Source: Ceratodon purpureus
Taxonomy: Eukaryota; Streptophyta; Bryopsida; Pseudoditrichales; Ditrichaceae
Assembly: GCA_014871385.1 (NCBI GenBank)
Contig: CM026429.1
Span: 5,703,892 to 5,767,891 of the forward strand
Reading direction: 5' to 3'
DNA: 64,000 nucleotides
This document shows positions 23,513-35,931 of the stretch, in pieces. The position numbers were made by a program, and so were the translations under genes. The notes below the pieces were generated by a model. That model did no database searches. It saw nothing but the letters and a program-made list of their open reading frames with translations, and had not been told where the DNA came from. How positions within the stretch are numbered: position 1 is the first letter of the stretch; each line of letters starts with the position of its first letter.

Positions 23513-24275
23513 GCCCCCCCTCCCGGAAGCTCTGGCCCCCCCTCCCAGAAGCTCTAGCCCCCCTTAGAAGCTCGCGCCCCCCTCCAAGAAGCTTGCGCCC
23601 CCCCCCCCCCCCTCAGAAGCTCGCGCCCCCCCCCCCTCCTTAGAAGCTCGCGCCCCCCCCCCCTCCTTAGAAGCTCGCGCCCCCCCCCCTCTAGAAGCAC
23701 TTGCCTCCCCCCCTCCTAGAAGCACTTGCCCCCCCCCCCCCCCTCATAGAAGCACTTGCCCCCCCTCGTAGAAGCACTTGCCCCCCCCTCCTAAAAGCAC
23801 TTGCCCCCCTCCCCTCCTAGAAGCACTTGCCCCCGCCCCTCCCCCTCAGAAGCTCGCGCCCCCCCCCCTAAGAAGCTCGCGCCCCCCCCCCCCTCCCCCC
23901 TCAGAAGCTCGCGCCCCCCCCTAAGAAGCTCGCGCCCCCCCCCCTCCCCCCCCTCAGAAGCTCGCGCCCCCCCCTAGAAGCTCGCGCCCCCCCCCCCCTA
24001 GAAGCTCGCGCCCCCCCCCTTAGAAGCTCGCGCCCCCCTAGAAGCTCGCGCCCCCCCCTTAGAAGCTCGCGCCCCCCCTAGAAGCTCGCGCCCCCCCCTA
24101 GAAGCTCGCGCCCCCCCCCCCCTAGAAGCTCGCGCCCCCCCCCCTAGAAGCTCGCGCCCCCCCCCCCCCTCAGAAGCTTGCGCCCCCCCCTCCCCTAGAA
24201 GCTTGCGCCCCCCCCCCTAGAAGCTCGCGCCCCCCCCCCCCCCCCCTCAGAAGCTCGCGCCCCCCCCCCCCCCAA
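23510..24275. repeat. C-rich minisatellite, right palindrome arm
   Basis: About thirty units of agaagctcgcg followed by a C-run, with agaagcacttgcc variants between about 23693 and 23835. It is roughly 200 bp longer than its partner array in the left arm, so the arrays have changed length since they arose. Confidence 0.9.
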
Positions 24276-24542
24276 GATGTTGGCGCCCCCCTCCCCCAAG
24301 GCGTTGGTGCCCTTCCTCTTAGCCATGTCATCCCCCGTGTCAATTCTATATGTGGAATATTTGGTGACATGTCAGACGCGTGGCATCCTAGGTGGCCAAG
24401 GTAACTCCCATTTCACCATTTGGGTGGTCAACCGTAAGTCCTGGTCAAACGGACCTCCCCTGACCCCTAACGGACGGACGAGCGGACCGGACGGACGGAC
24501 CGGTCCTTTTGTCCCATGAACAACCCTGAGGCCAACTACACC

Positions 24543-25339
24543 AGTCTTCTACACCAAAAACAAGAAATGGTGTTCATCTATTCTGGACAGTCTAACGTCA
24601 TTGGCTGAGTCCTGGTTTCGGTGTACATGAGGGTGGCCAGTGGATTGACCGTGTCAGAAGTTCAATTCAACAAGGAATCCAATTATAACGTCCAATGAGA
24701 GAAGGGCGCACTTCGACTTTCACCTAGCAGGATTTCTGTTAACCTCCCTGAAATTAGGGAGGGTTCCATTTACCTTAGTCCCGAAAGAAGTTACTGGATG
24801 TATGAACTCGAGATCCAAAATGACAATTTTTCATCGTTAGTTTTTCTTGCTCGTCGTTTGCATTTACCGAAGAGACTGCTAAGTGGTAGAAACATGCCCT
24901 TTACTGATTATGTCTTAGTCCTCCCGGGTATCGGTGCAACATCAACATTGAGTTCCGGAAGTGACAAAGTCTAACAACCAACTGACATGAACCACGGCTG
25001 TCTACATATGGGATATGTCCCCGTAAATATTAACGTTTCATGCTCAATTTCATACAGTTAGAGCAATAGCGTGGAGGTCCGTCATGCTCAATCATATAAA
25101 CAGAGTTAGGGCACTGGAGCTCTGCAATCCTTAAGTCTGGATCGCCCCTACCGAATTCCTTCAACAGTGTAACAAGCCGAATGGAGAAATGGACATATGA
25201 AGAACAAGCGAAACTCGAAAAAGGAAAAAAAAAATGTGCTACACAGCAAAGTAGCTGCGGAATACTCTGATGTAGGTCGAGGACTACATTTTCATTGCAA
25301 ACGTAGGTGCACTACAGCTACCATAATCCACTTCACAAG
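24543..25339. other. Left subterminal region of the CACTA element
   Basis: Non-coding. Just inside the terminal repeat the word ctacacc recurs (actacacc, then ttctacaccaaaaac), as in many CACTA ends. No gene is seen. The minus-strand cargo gene ends at 25340. Confidence 0.5.
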
Positions 25340-26836
25340 TCACAGATCTTCGAGAACGTCCACTACCGCCTGTAGATTCGCCAGCGTCTTGTCAAAAAGT
25401 TCCCGCTTCTGCTTGTACAATTCTTCTGCAGCTGACAATTCCACGACGATCTTGGTGAGACGATCCTTGGTTCGTTTCAGTCTGAATTCCCATGAATTCA
25501 ATCGGGTAAGGGACACCTCTAGGTTTGCAAACCAGGAGTTCACTAGTTTCTCACATATCCTGGTGAAGTTTTTCATTGCAGTCTTGTGCTCTCTGGACGT
25601 TTGGAGTGATTCATCGAGCCGGGCAAATGTTAAGACATCTCGTGCCCTATCGTATTCTGCTACAGTCCGAGCATGGCTATCTGTCTTCTCAGCAATCTTC
25701 CTGCGTAGGTACTTCACTTTCTCTTGCTCGTCTACTACTCGGGACCGGAGGATGTGAACCGATTTAAATGCTTCGTGTTTCTCCTCTATGTTCTTCATAC
25801 GCTCTTTCTCCACGACGAGGGTGATGCTTGATCGAAGCAATAGCAGCCCCGTCGCTGCCGCGCCATTTACTGATCGATGTTTCTCCTTGCTGCACTCGCC
25901 TCTCAGAAGGGGTCGAGCCGCATCCGTCTGGGGTCCTTCTTTGTTTTTGCCTCGGGTCCTGCTCTCACGCTGATAGCGACCAGGGGAGGGCGGTGTCGTC
26001 TTCGGACCTTTGGGAGTGTAAGTCGCGGTCTGCTGATCATGACGAGGGCTGGATCTGTCAGAATGGTCGATTTTCCCAAGGGTTCGGTATGTCTGCGACA
26101 ACAGATCAAGAAAAGTACGTTGTGGTTAAGTAGAAATGATCAGACCACGATGGTTTCAGTCGGACTGAAGGTAATTTGATACGTACCATACAAGAGAAGA
26201 GCACCAAGGACTGACAAAGCAATTTCAACGGGAGATCACCGACATCAATTATAAGGAAAAACGATACCCAAAACATCAATGTCTAAGTAAACCTAGTAAT
26301 GCGCCGAGAGAGCAGCAGCTATAACACAATAACATACATGTAAGTTTTTATTCATACCACGAACCTGTATGTGCTGATAAATAAAAGTTAGATAGTACCT
26401 TCAAATGTGTACGAGGTCTCACAATCTTCAAGGGTTCCAGTGGCCCTTTCAGGTCTTCGTATTTTGGAAGTACTCTTGGAATTCCGGTGGTCGATTGATA
26501 GGGATGAGTTTGTTTGTACCCAAACTCTGCCCAATTCACGTCGCAACAGAGAGCCTCCAGGAGCAACCCGCGAGCAAAGTGGAATGGCATCTTCCCCCCC
26601 ACTGGCCATGGCAGCTGCAACACTCGGGTGAACAATTCCTTAGCGTACTCTGCATACTCTGGATTATCATGATCGTCAAATGTGTAACCATTTGAAGAGC
26701 GCGGACCATAAAATGCAGCCATAACCCTGCGACTCGGCATGAATTCATTCGGAGTCACGGTTGGTAAAAACCCCTTATTGTGCAGGCGCATGTAATGCAC
26801 AAACCAAGACATAGAGGCAGCGTCCGCTGTTGCCAT
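25340..26836 (-). CDS. CACTA-borne two-exon gene, unknown function
   Basis: Exon 1 26836-26399 and exon 2 26092-25340 join in phase 0 (donor AAG/gtacta, acceptor cgcag) and give 396 aa. The ATG at 26836 (MATADAASMSWFVHYMRLHN) is chosen because the longer frame upstream looks non-coding. Residues 1-146 form a compact, aromatic-rich domain (FYGPRSSNGYTFDDHDNPEY, then LPWPVGGKMPFHFARGLLLE) that I cannot place. Residues about 147-235 are basic and Pro/Arg-rich. The rest is strongly helical and coiled-coil-like, ending LQAVVDVLEDL. No stop or frameshift is seen. It has the same orientation as the transposase. It may be a regulatory or DNA-binding protein of this CACTA lineage, or a captured host gene; no function is assigned. 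Confidence 0.6.
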
Positions 26837-29800
26837 TAGGTAGAATACGCAAGACTCTAGTAACGGAGAGATGAGCAATGCAAGTTCAAGAAATGAACTG
26901 AACCTAGGAGAGGAAGAAAACGGTTTACAACACAGATGGTCCAGTGGCAAAAAGGCGAGAGACCAGCAATGAACACTGCATAGAAGAAACGGAACACGGC
27001 GGAGAACCAGATGGATTCTAACACATTTGGTCCAGAGGGAGGGGGGCGAGAGATGATCTACCGAGACTGAAGAAATGAAATGGAGGATGGAGGATAACAA
27101 GCTCCAATTTCACACATATGGTCCAGAGGAAGGGAGAGAGATGATGGTACCATGGACGCCAGCATGGCAGGAAATTGATGTGATAGAGACTGTTGGGGTG
27201 TAGTGGCAATCTCACATCTGGGATTTGGTAATCTTTTTTCCATCATCACAGGTCTAGCCTGCACAGAACTTCACATCCAGAGAGGTAGTAAGTTGCAAAT
27301 AGTGAGTTACTGATTACGTAGTAATCATGTAATATCAACCACAATATCTTGGAACTCAACATTCACAAAATATTAATAAACGTAAAAGACTGGGGAGAAA
27401 TATAGTCTGACTGAAATTCCATTTCATATTGAACGGAAAGTATTTTGGTATATCTGAGGTTCAAGACAAAGAAATGGGTATCAAACATGCAAGGGGATCC
27501 ACTATGCTGTGGCAAGTATTGAGACATAATATATGAGAAATAAACTCATCCTATTATAATTGAATTCAACTTCGTATCGCAAGGTTGATCCGAGAGAGGA
27601 ATTACCTTCGGAGGCAAGCATTCTGAAGAGATGAGGTCAATGGAATGCTTTGTTAGAAGGCTCAGTTAGTGTTAACTTCCTCAATCATGAATTGGAGTCG
27701 AGCCACAACATAAGAGATATGCTGAGACGACTCTAGCATAATCGGGCGTACAGTTAAATACTTCACAACACTGAAGGTCTCTCTCGGTCCCACAACACTT
27801 ACACAATCAACCAGGGACTTGGCACCTACTGATACGGAAAACTATGAAACAGTATAAAAAAAAACACATTACACAGCTGCAAAATGACATCAATTTAGTC
27901 AAACTCACGGCGACATGGGGGTCTGAGTGGTACAGTAACACATACCAGTACATTAATCCTGGTGATATGACCTCAAACTAGAAGCATGAATTTAGCCAAA
28001 TACCTTACATCGTTCACAGCATACGTATATGTTACAAAGCCTTCTAGGATGCAACGCATCGTGGAAGACTAAGTGTCCACGACTGGTCCTTAAGAAAAAT
28101 AACTGAGAATTCACTATGGTGGAACTTCAAATGTAAATTGTTACTCCATATGTGTTTAGTGAATGTATAGCACGGAAGTCAGTATTCACGCTCATTCCGG
28201 CCTAACCATGCTTTTTGAGCATAAACGTGGTGTGTAAAGGGCATTTTTACAGAACAGTCAGTGTATGGAACAAGAATGTAATCTGGATATGAAGGTTAAT
28301 GTATACAGCTTACCAAGAAGAGTTTCTTCACACCTACAGCTGAGTGAATGATGGTATTGCATTCTCTTTATTATAGGCGTTTGGAAATTGAGGAGGACCC
28401 AGCATCAGTGCACACAGCTGCGTTGTTGGGCTAATTGCTGAGTTCAACGATGTATCTTCACACATAAATCGGATAACCAACAAAGTAAATCAATTAAATC
28501 GAATATCCTCCAACAATTTAGAAAACTAATGCAGTCAGATATTGCCACCGTCTGAAATTAAAAGAAGCTAATCTGTCCATGACTGATTGTCATATTTCCG
28601 ATTCATAGCGGAGTGGATGATGGGCGCATTAACAGGCACTTCTTCAAAATTCCAGTATAAATTTTGAACTAAAATGGCAGAAGCAAGTAGAAATCCGAAC
28701 GTCAAGTAATTTCTATACAATCTATGGCCGATGAAAGAGCTATGGAGACCGGTACTCCAAGTCCAGTACTTGGACAGTTCTCAAATACGGGACTGCCCTT
28801 AGAAAGACGAAGAGATTGCGATGGACCCATCGTTACACGATTACTGCAAAACCTTGAGTTCCAGTAGGAAGGAAACGACCTTTAAGTTTTTCATGGGTGA
28901 GATCAAACTAAGAGCACGGTCTCTCGTGAGGATATTACGGTGTTCATAGCTTCATGATTCTATGACCTCGCAACTGGAGATTATGGTATCAATACTGGAT
29001 TCTAATATACTTAACAAGGCAGAGTAGGATCATTTTGAGTACGGGTCCATAGTAATAGGTTACTTCGTTTGATTTTCTGAATAAGTGTGGTTGATATCAA
29101 TCATCATAAGCATCACACTATAGAGGCAAATGCATCGATTAGGAAATACGAAGTTCTGAGACGTGACATTTATGTTCTTATTTAATAGCGTATATAAAGA
29201 TGCTTATGCACAGCTCATTCTCCGGTCTATGCACAAAATCGTGACGAGAGTATATATCAATTCAAAGTAAATAAAGCGAAAACTGGGATGATCTATATGA
29301 GTCGTACCTCACTTGATCGGGATGCACATGTACTGCCGAAATGACGTACAAATTGCGACAATTGATAACTGCACGAATCATGTTCCTACAGGGTGTTAGC
29401 TACTCATACTCGAGCAAGTCTACGTTAGGTAAATGTTAAAGCATCCTCGAATTCAAAGAACATACACATGGCTATCTTCATCAGCATATCTCATTGACTC
29501 TGTGATCCACCAATCTCCGGTGGTGATCAACGCCACAGCTAATGGACTGAGCAAGTTCAGGCTGGGCTGTATGCATAAAAAAATAACGAGTCACTACAAT
29601 CCAGTAATAACGACAATACACACATTAAGTTCGATGTAAGTCTTTTACAATGCAAGTCCTATGACTGACAAAAAGACGAATATCAAAATGAGAATGAAGC
29701 AGAACACCTAATATGAGATGCTAAGGAGTGCATAAAACTTGATTAGAAGTGGGATCCGGAGATACGTACGAGAACTTCCGGGATATAAGTCGAAGAGATT

Positions 29801-30057
29801 GGTATTGCGGTACAATTGAGGCCGACCAGCGCATTCGAGAATATGTTTACACAATACACGGTATTAAAAACTGCAACACAGGATCTAATATCGAATTTCC
29901 TCAGTTATGTGTAATACTGTAAACACGTCTTCATATTGTACACTCTATAACTATAAATGAATGACACACAGGAAAAACTTAGGAGTCCACTCGCTTAGAG
30001 ACACACCGGTAACAGCTTCACACACTGAGCAGTTGCAACATTTGCTGATGAAGGATG
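26837..30057. other. Non-coding interior of the CACTA element
   Basis: Mixed-composition sequence without a gene-like frame; short open frames look fortuitous. The first 300 bases are the likely 5' region of the minus-strand cargo gene and hold repeats of a gatggtccagagg-like word (near 26936, 27027 and 27118). Confidence 0.4.
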
Positions 30058-33000
30058 TCACTCCACGTACTGAATCTCAACCTCGTCTACGAACTGAGTG
30101 TCCTCAAAATGGGTCTCGTCATCCGGGTGCTCTTCTTCTCGGACATGTGCTTGAAATTCTTCTACCGGTACTTCCTCGAGGACATCTAGTTGGGGCCTAG
30201 CACTTGTTGAACTTCCGTCGCGACGACCAGCCTGTGGAGTGTTTAGCGTAGGGCGTGACGAACCAGGAGCTCCAAAAACGTGCAGTTCTCGTTCCCCTTG
30301 AATTCTTTTACTCCGAGGGTCGTGCCTGAGAACCACCTTCCACGTGGGGTCCTCTGAGTCTGGGACAAAGAAGACTTGGGACACATTCTGAGGGTAGACG
30401 TAGGGATTGTCACGCTCGCTGGCCTCTCTACAAAGATACTGGACTGTCCAAAATCCGTATGAGTCTTTGCGAATAACTCGTCTTCCTTGATCAGAGGTTT
30501 TGATCCAAGACCCCTCCATAACCACGCATGTCACTGCACCATACCTCACAAGAATTATATTCTTGAGGATGCCCACATCAATCTCTGTGCATGACTCTAA
30601 GGGTGGGATTGCAGCTATACCACAATCGAACGATACTGTCCGAGGCTGTGACTCGGAATTACAGGCAAAGTGACAGCCATAGGCCCACATGGCACTGAAA
30701 ACCCATGCATGCGGTGAAGGGTGGCAATGAAGTGATTCAAGTTCTGCTGATACGGGAAATCCGTCCTCCTTCAACTGTCGGACATGTGCGTTAATCCAGT
30801 CTGCAAATGTCGGGAATGGCGCAGCTAATTCAATCGGGTATTGAATTGGAGCACCTCTCTGCCGTGGAGTTGAGTTCGCAAACTGTACCCTACGACGTTG
30901 GAACTCTTGTCTCTGATCTTCGAACTCCCTGCAGCCGACAAGGGCGCACAGTCACTGCAAAGGAAATTTCGTTAAAACCCGACTGGACACCATTGAATTA
31001 GGAACTGAATCTGAGAGGGCAATTTGGTATGTGGCTTACCCCAACAATTCTTCTGTATGAATAGAATGCTTAATCACATACTCATGGATCTGGTCCAACT
31101 CTCTGGCATTGAGTACCTTGGACCGTGGCTTTCCAAGCAAGCACTCTCCAGAGTCCTTTAACTCTTCTTCCGGATCTCAAACCTTGGACTTACAATGTTC
31201 ATATAATTCGAAGTACTCAGTACAAAAACCAAGGCTTTCATCAATCATGTAACCGGTGGCCATCCCTGCCTCGGGTTTCGACATGTCTCGAACATATTTT
31301 GTTAGAACCCCTAAATATCTCTCTACAGAATAGCACCACCTTGAGTGGACTGGGCCACACATTTCTAGTTCATCCACTAAGTGGACAACAAGGTGGGTCA
31401 TGATATCAAAGAAGCGTGGGGGGAAATTAACCTCTAGCAGACACAAAACCTCAGCTGCAGACGTTCGAAGTGCTGGAATATCCGACGTCCGGATCATTTT
31501 TGCGCATATCCTTTGAAATAGATTCCCCAGTCTCACAATTGTTTCTCGAACACCTGCCGTGAGCATATGACGAATACTCGCAGGAAGGATCTGTTGAATC
31601 AGAATATGATGATCGTGGCTTTTGAGGCCACTTAATCTCTTCTCGCCGACATGTTTCGTCAGTGTTGCGCTGAAACCAGAGGGCACCTTTGTGGAAGTTA
31701 CCAGATTCAAAAATCTGGATTTCTCTGACTCGGAGAACACATAGGGTGCCTTGGGCTTTACATAATTTCCATGCCTACCGAGCACAACATGAAGCTCGTG
31801 CATCTTTCCTGCCTGCTCCATGTCACGTCGCGTCTCCAGAGTGTCCTTATCGCCAAATATATGCTTCAACAGGTTATCTGAAATGTTCCTTTCGATGTGC
31901 ATCACATCCAATGTGTGGCGAATTGGGAGTTCCTACAACAAAACATTAAACTGAGTCAGCAAGCGAAGTCTGCTGCACCAGCAAAGGGCTAGCCGTTGAA
32001 AAAATGAACAAAGCTGCTGTGCTAATTAGAAACGACAAAGCAGAGCTGATACAGAGTCCACATCGGACTTTGCGAGCATGTGAAAGTAACTTGATCCCGA
32101 TTGCGAGGTTGGGCCGCAACAAGACCAAGAGCAACAGAAATCACTGCTGCTATGCGGTTAGCCTGTATTACGAATACTGAAAACCCATGTGCCCTCAAAT
32201 AATAGCTGAAAAAAATCCTACGAATCGAAGTCAAAAAATGATAATGCACTAAAACTGGCATTATGGTTCCACAAACCTTCTACTTAGCAACATCCACGAA
32301 TTCTACTGTCATTCCGTCTGACCTCGACCACATATGAACGCAATTTGACATCGACGTAAAGTAGAGCCTACACAGTATACTGATCTTCTTCGCTGATTAC
32401 AACAACATTAGAAATGTTGAGAAATTCAGTAGAGAGGGGAGGAGGGCTGGGGGGTTCGGCCCGACGTCTGGGCACATTTCTGGGTTGAGATGTACTATCA
32501 GGTTACAAAGCACTTGCGGACAGTTTGTGACGTCTACTGCTATAGGCCATTGACAACAGGTAGTTACTTGGACATCTCCTTAAATTAAAAAGACATTAAT
32601 TCGAAAAAAATTATTGCGGTGAGAACAAATGCCTCGGAAAATGTCAAACAACCGCCTTGACCTACATGCTGCAGCAACGAGAAAATTAATCTCGAGGATC
32701 ATGACCGATTACCGAACACAATCTTTTACCTGATACAAACAAAGACCAATAACTCGAGTATAGAGAGCCTCTGGTTGGCACGGTACGTCTATATTCGGGG
32801 TAATTGCTGGTATCATGGTCGAGATACTGAGAAAGATGCTCCATGGCTACGGAGACCGAGAAACGATGGGACGTAAAAATAAAAGGAAGATTCACTAATC
32901 AATGACAACAAAAGCAAAATGCGTTCAATGAGAGAAGTTACGACAACAAGTAGCAGCTCCAAAACAGGGTGACTCTAGCGGGCCATTGGCAACACTGTCT

Positions 33001-35565
33001 GTCCAGAGAAGTATATATCTAAATTTGAAAATTAATAATTACAGATACATTTATCATCGTAAACCTTACAGATTGACAAGGAAGTGATTCATGAACATAA
33101 TAGGTAAATTGAACAATAGAACATAATTGAATAAACTAATACTTTCAGTACAGATCATCTCAAAATAATGGTGATATGAGGACTAACCTTCCAATAAGGT
33201 AATGCATATAAAGACGAAACCCTTTTGATGCCTGAAATTCTGCAAGGATCAGAGGACGCTGGTCCTGCACCCAAGTGTACCCAGCTCTCCCGTAGATGAC
33301 CATAGCGCAGTATCTCATCTGCACTGATTTTTGGTGGCGGAGGTCTGTGTTCCGAGAGTCCTTCGAATTCGCGTCGCGGACCTCTCCACGCATGACCAGC
33401 AGGAAGGAAGCGCCTATGTTGATCGTCATACACGTTTTTCCTGAGGGCAAGCGACCTCCTAGAAATCGTGCTAGGCCCGCATACGGGGCAGCCACGATAT
33501 CCTTTGGTGACACAACCTGCTACCACCCCGTATGCGGGAAAATCGTGGATTGTCCACATAAGGATTGCCTTCATATTAAATCGACGGCTACCTTGAAACA
33601 TAGAAGCGTCATCTGTTGGAACGCCTGTGTGCCATAGCTCTTTCAACTCTTCAAGAAGAGGCTGCAAATAAACATCAAAATTGTCCCCAGTAACAGATTT
33701 CTTTCCTGGAATGATCAAACTCAACATAATGAAATGTTTTTTAGTAGTCATCCACGGAGGTAAGTTATAGTTCATGATAAGAACTGGCCAGGTACTCCAC
33801 GTACTTCTCTTGACTGAGAACGGGTTGACACCATCTGTTGCTAGACCCAATCGCAAGTTTCGAGCTTCGAAAGCAAATTCAGAATGGTATTTCCAATCAA
33901 TAAACTTCCATTGGTGCGAGTCAACAGCACCCCTCATAACTCCATCCTCACTTGCGTGTCGGGAGTGCCAAGTCATGTAGCTTGCCTGGAGAGGGGTGCT
34001 GAACATGCGCTGTAATCGAGGGATTAAAGGGAAGTGTCTTAGTACCTTCAATGGAACGCGTGATTTCCCAACTTGTTTGTAACGTGGGGCGCCACACTTT
34101 GGACAGTTCGTCAAGTCTTTATAATCATCTCCTCGGAAAAGAATACATGTGTTGGGACCAGAACAGCAATGTATAGTATTATAAGCCAAGCCAAGTTGTT
34201 TCAATACCTTTGATGCTTGGTACTCATTGCGAGGTAATGTGTTTGCAGTCGGCAGCATGCTCTTGCTTAGGATCAGGAAAATCTCATTCACCAAGATGTT
34301 GGACGCACCGTGCGTCCTGAGAGAGTTCAATAGGAGAAGAGTTCCTCCGAGCTAAGTCAATCCGGATCCTGCAAACATGGGTGTACGGGCACTATCTTCA
34401 AGTAATTGCTCTTGACTCGGCGGACGGCGGTCCATTGCTGTCCATAGCCGGCAGATCTTTGTCAACCAACTCTTCTTCTTGCTCCAATTGTGGACCAGCG
34501 TTACCAGCATCCTCTTCGTATTGAACCTGGTTTCCCAATTCCTCTGCATTATGAGGCTCCTGCTCATCGGGTAATGGTACCTCGGGCACTTCATCTCCGT
34601 CTCTGTCGTCGTACACATTGCCCACCATATTGTCATATACACGGAAAGTGTGCTGGACTAGTCCGGCCATATTCAAGCCTTCATCCAGTGTCCTCTCTGA
34701 ACCATGTCGAACATCTCCACCTCTTCTACCATACTCTTCGACAATGTCCGCATCCCATTCCATATCTGAATCATCTGCATCAAGTCCCTTCAAATAGCCC
34801 ACCAAACATCCCATATTAAACCGCATCATCCACTAATGATCAACATAAGCATGTACACACAGGATTGTCATCAATTACAATCCTAAATCTCTTAGTTGCA
34901 CTGAGGTTAACCGTAAGCAAGCGGGTTTGACCGGATTGACAGCATTTAACTTCCAAAATGAAGAGGAGTTGAGACTTTGAGCATAGCAGTCCGGATGGAA
35001 GGAGTCCAAACAACCAGCAGCACATGAGAGGTCAGAAACTCTCCATCTTCAGTAATAGACAGGCAATGGTGGTCTTTGCTGGCACCATGACGACTCACAT
35101 ACTTCATGAACCCCTTACAGAAATTCAAGGTAACCATGATTTGTATTACAAACAGATTGAAATTAATTCCGAGATGTGCACAGCAGGTTGGGCTTCCACA
35201 GTACGAGATATCATTGACCGTTACGTAACCCTAAGTGATATTGGGTTTCACCTTGTTTCTAATCAACGCACCCACATCAAACATAATGTACTCGCAAAAA
35301 ACCACAGTCGACACAAAAAAAAGCAAGTTAGGGACGGCATATTTACCTCAGTGGACCCTCTATGATACGGGTGTCTGCCGTATTTTCGAAGGTGTTGCGC
35401 CACCACACTCCGAAATTGCATGGAGTTATTTTGTCCAAGACAAACATTGCAGGGACAGATCCTTCTTTGGGCGCCACTTCTATCAGCGAGCGCCTCCTCT
35501 CTTTGGGCAAGCTTTTGGTCACGAGCATCCTGCCGTCTACTGTCTCGAAGCGGTAGACGCATCAT
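30058..35565 (-). pseudogene. tnp2-type CACTA transposase (TNPD), apparently damaged
   Basis: Four exon blocks: 35565-35347 (starts MMRLPLRDSRRQDARDQK; Cys motif CPCNVC as in the transposase-associated domain), 34832-33188 (acidic region, then Transposase_21), 31932-31040 (DUF4218) and 30928-30058 (DUF4216, stop at the end). Family marks include LATDGVNPF, KGYRGCPVCG, LPYWK joined to ELPIRHTLDVMHIERN, GPVHSRWCYSVERYLGVL and DVGILKNIILVRYGAV. Phase is kept at all introns. Damage: a frame change near 34400-34430 between the acidic region and EQLLEDSARTPMFAGSGLT, a TAG directly after that (34354-34352), and a TGA at 31179-31177 where relatives usually have Trp. The enzyme cuts and joins element ends in the nucleus. 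A few lesions in otherwise well-kept sequence imply recent loss, or that the element is moved in trans. Confidence 0.85.
31933..33187 (-). other. Long intron of the CACTA transposase
   Basis: A 1.25-kb intron between the LPYWK codons (donor gttagt) and the ELPIRH codons (acceptor ttgtag). No nested gene or element was recognised inside. Confidence 0.65.
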
Positions 35566-35931
35566 GTAGGTTTCGTCACGCAATACAACCAGTGAGACGT
35601 TTTGGCGAACAGAAGTCCGGCTCCACAAAGACGACGTAGCGAAAGAGGCGAATCATGAGTCTGACTTCAGTAGTAGGACAGTCCGCACAACCAACCACAA
35701 TCATCCATAGGCCGAGCCTCATCCATAGGGCGTTATCTTTGAAGTCATGAAACACGAGGTCACGAATGACACTTTGTCCGTTAAAGGAATGATATAATTT
35801 ATTCATAGACTGCTGTCTTTGCGCCACATGGAGGTCGCGACAAACAAATCACACACTCACTATTCTCCTAATCCTACAGTCCTGTCTCAAGCGATGCATA
35901 CGTTTGTTATCCAAGTTGGAAAATATCACTT

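Larger units (their letters stand above)
21051..24528. mobile_element. hAT-like non-autonomous element inside the CACTA left terminal repeat
   Basis: The ends are CAGGGTTGT (21051) and ACAACCCTG (to 24528), flanked by an exact 8-bp duplication AGGCCAAC (21043-21050 and 24529-24536), the hallmark of hAT insertion. GGAC-rich subterminal repeats lie near both ends (about 21095-21125 and 24470-24505). There is no transposase. Almost the whole interior is a large inverted repeat around a centre near 22675, containing a doubled kinase fragment and G- or C-rich minisatellites. It is younger than the CACTA element, since it interrupts it. Confidence 0.9.

Noticed and set aside
21286-24275. Regular repeat-spacer look of the gcgcgagcttct arrays, like a CRISPR
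   Set aside because: The 'spacers' are pure G- or C-runs, the setting is a plant transposon, and the two arrays mirror each other. They are minisatellites.
24529-24545. First guess that the CACTA left end starts at 24529 or 24537
   Set aside because: The right terminal repeat is longer and its outer 23 bases are found at 21028-21050. The hAT-like insertion with its 8-bp duplication explains the gap.
25197-25757. 186-aa plus-strand open frame
   Set aside because: It is antisense to exon 2 of the CACTA cargo gene, starts outside it and has Ser/Arg-rich composition typical of a complement of coiled-coil codons.
31166-31180. A 21-base intron to avoid the TGA in the transposase
   Set aside because: Too short for a plant intron. 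The reading before and after is continuous with relatives, so an in-frame stop is simpler.
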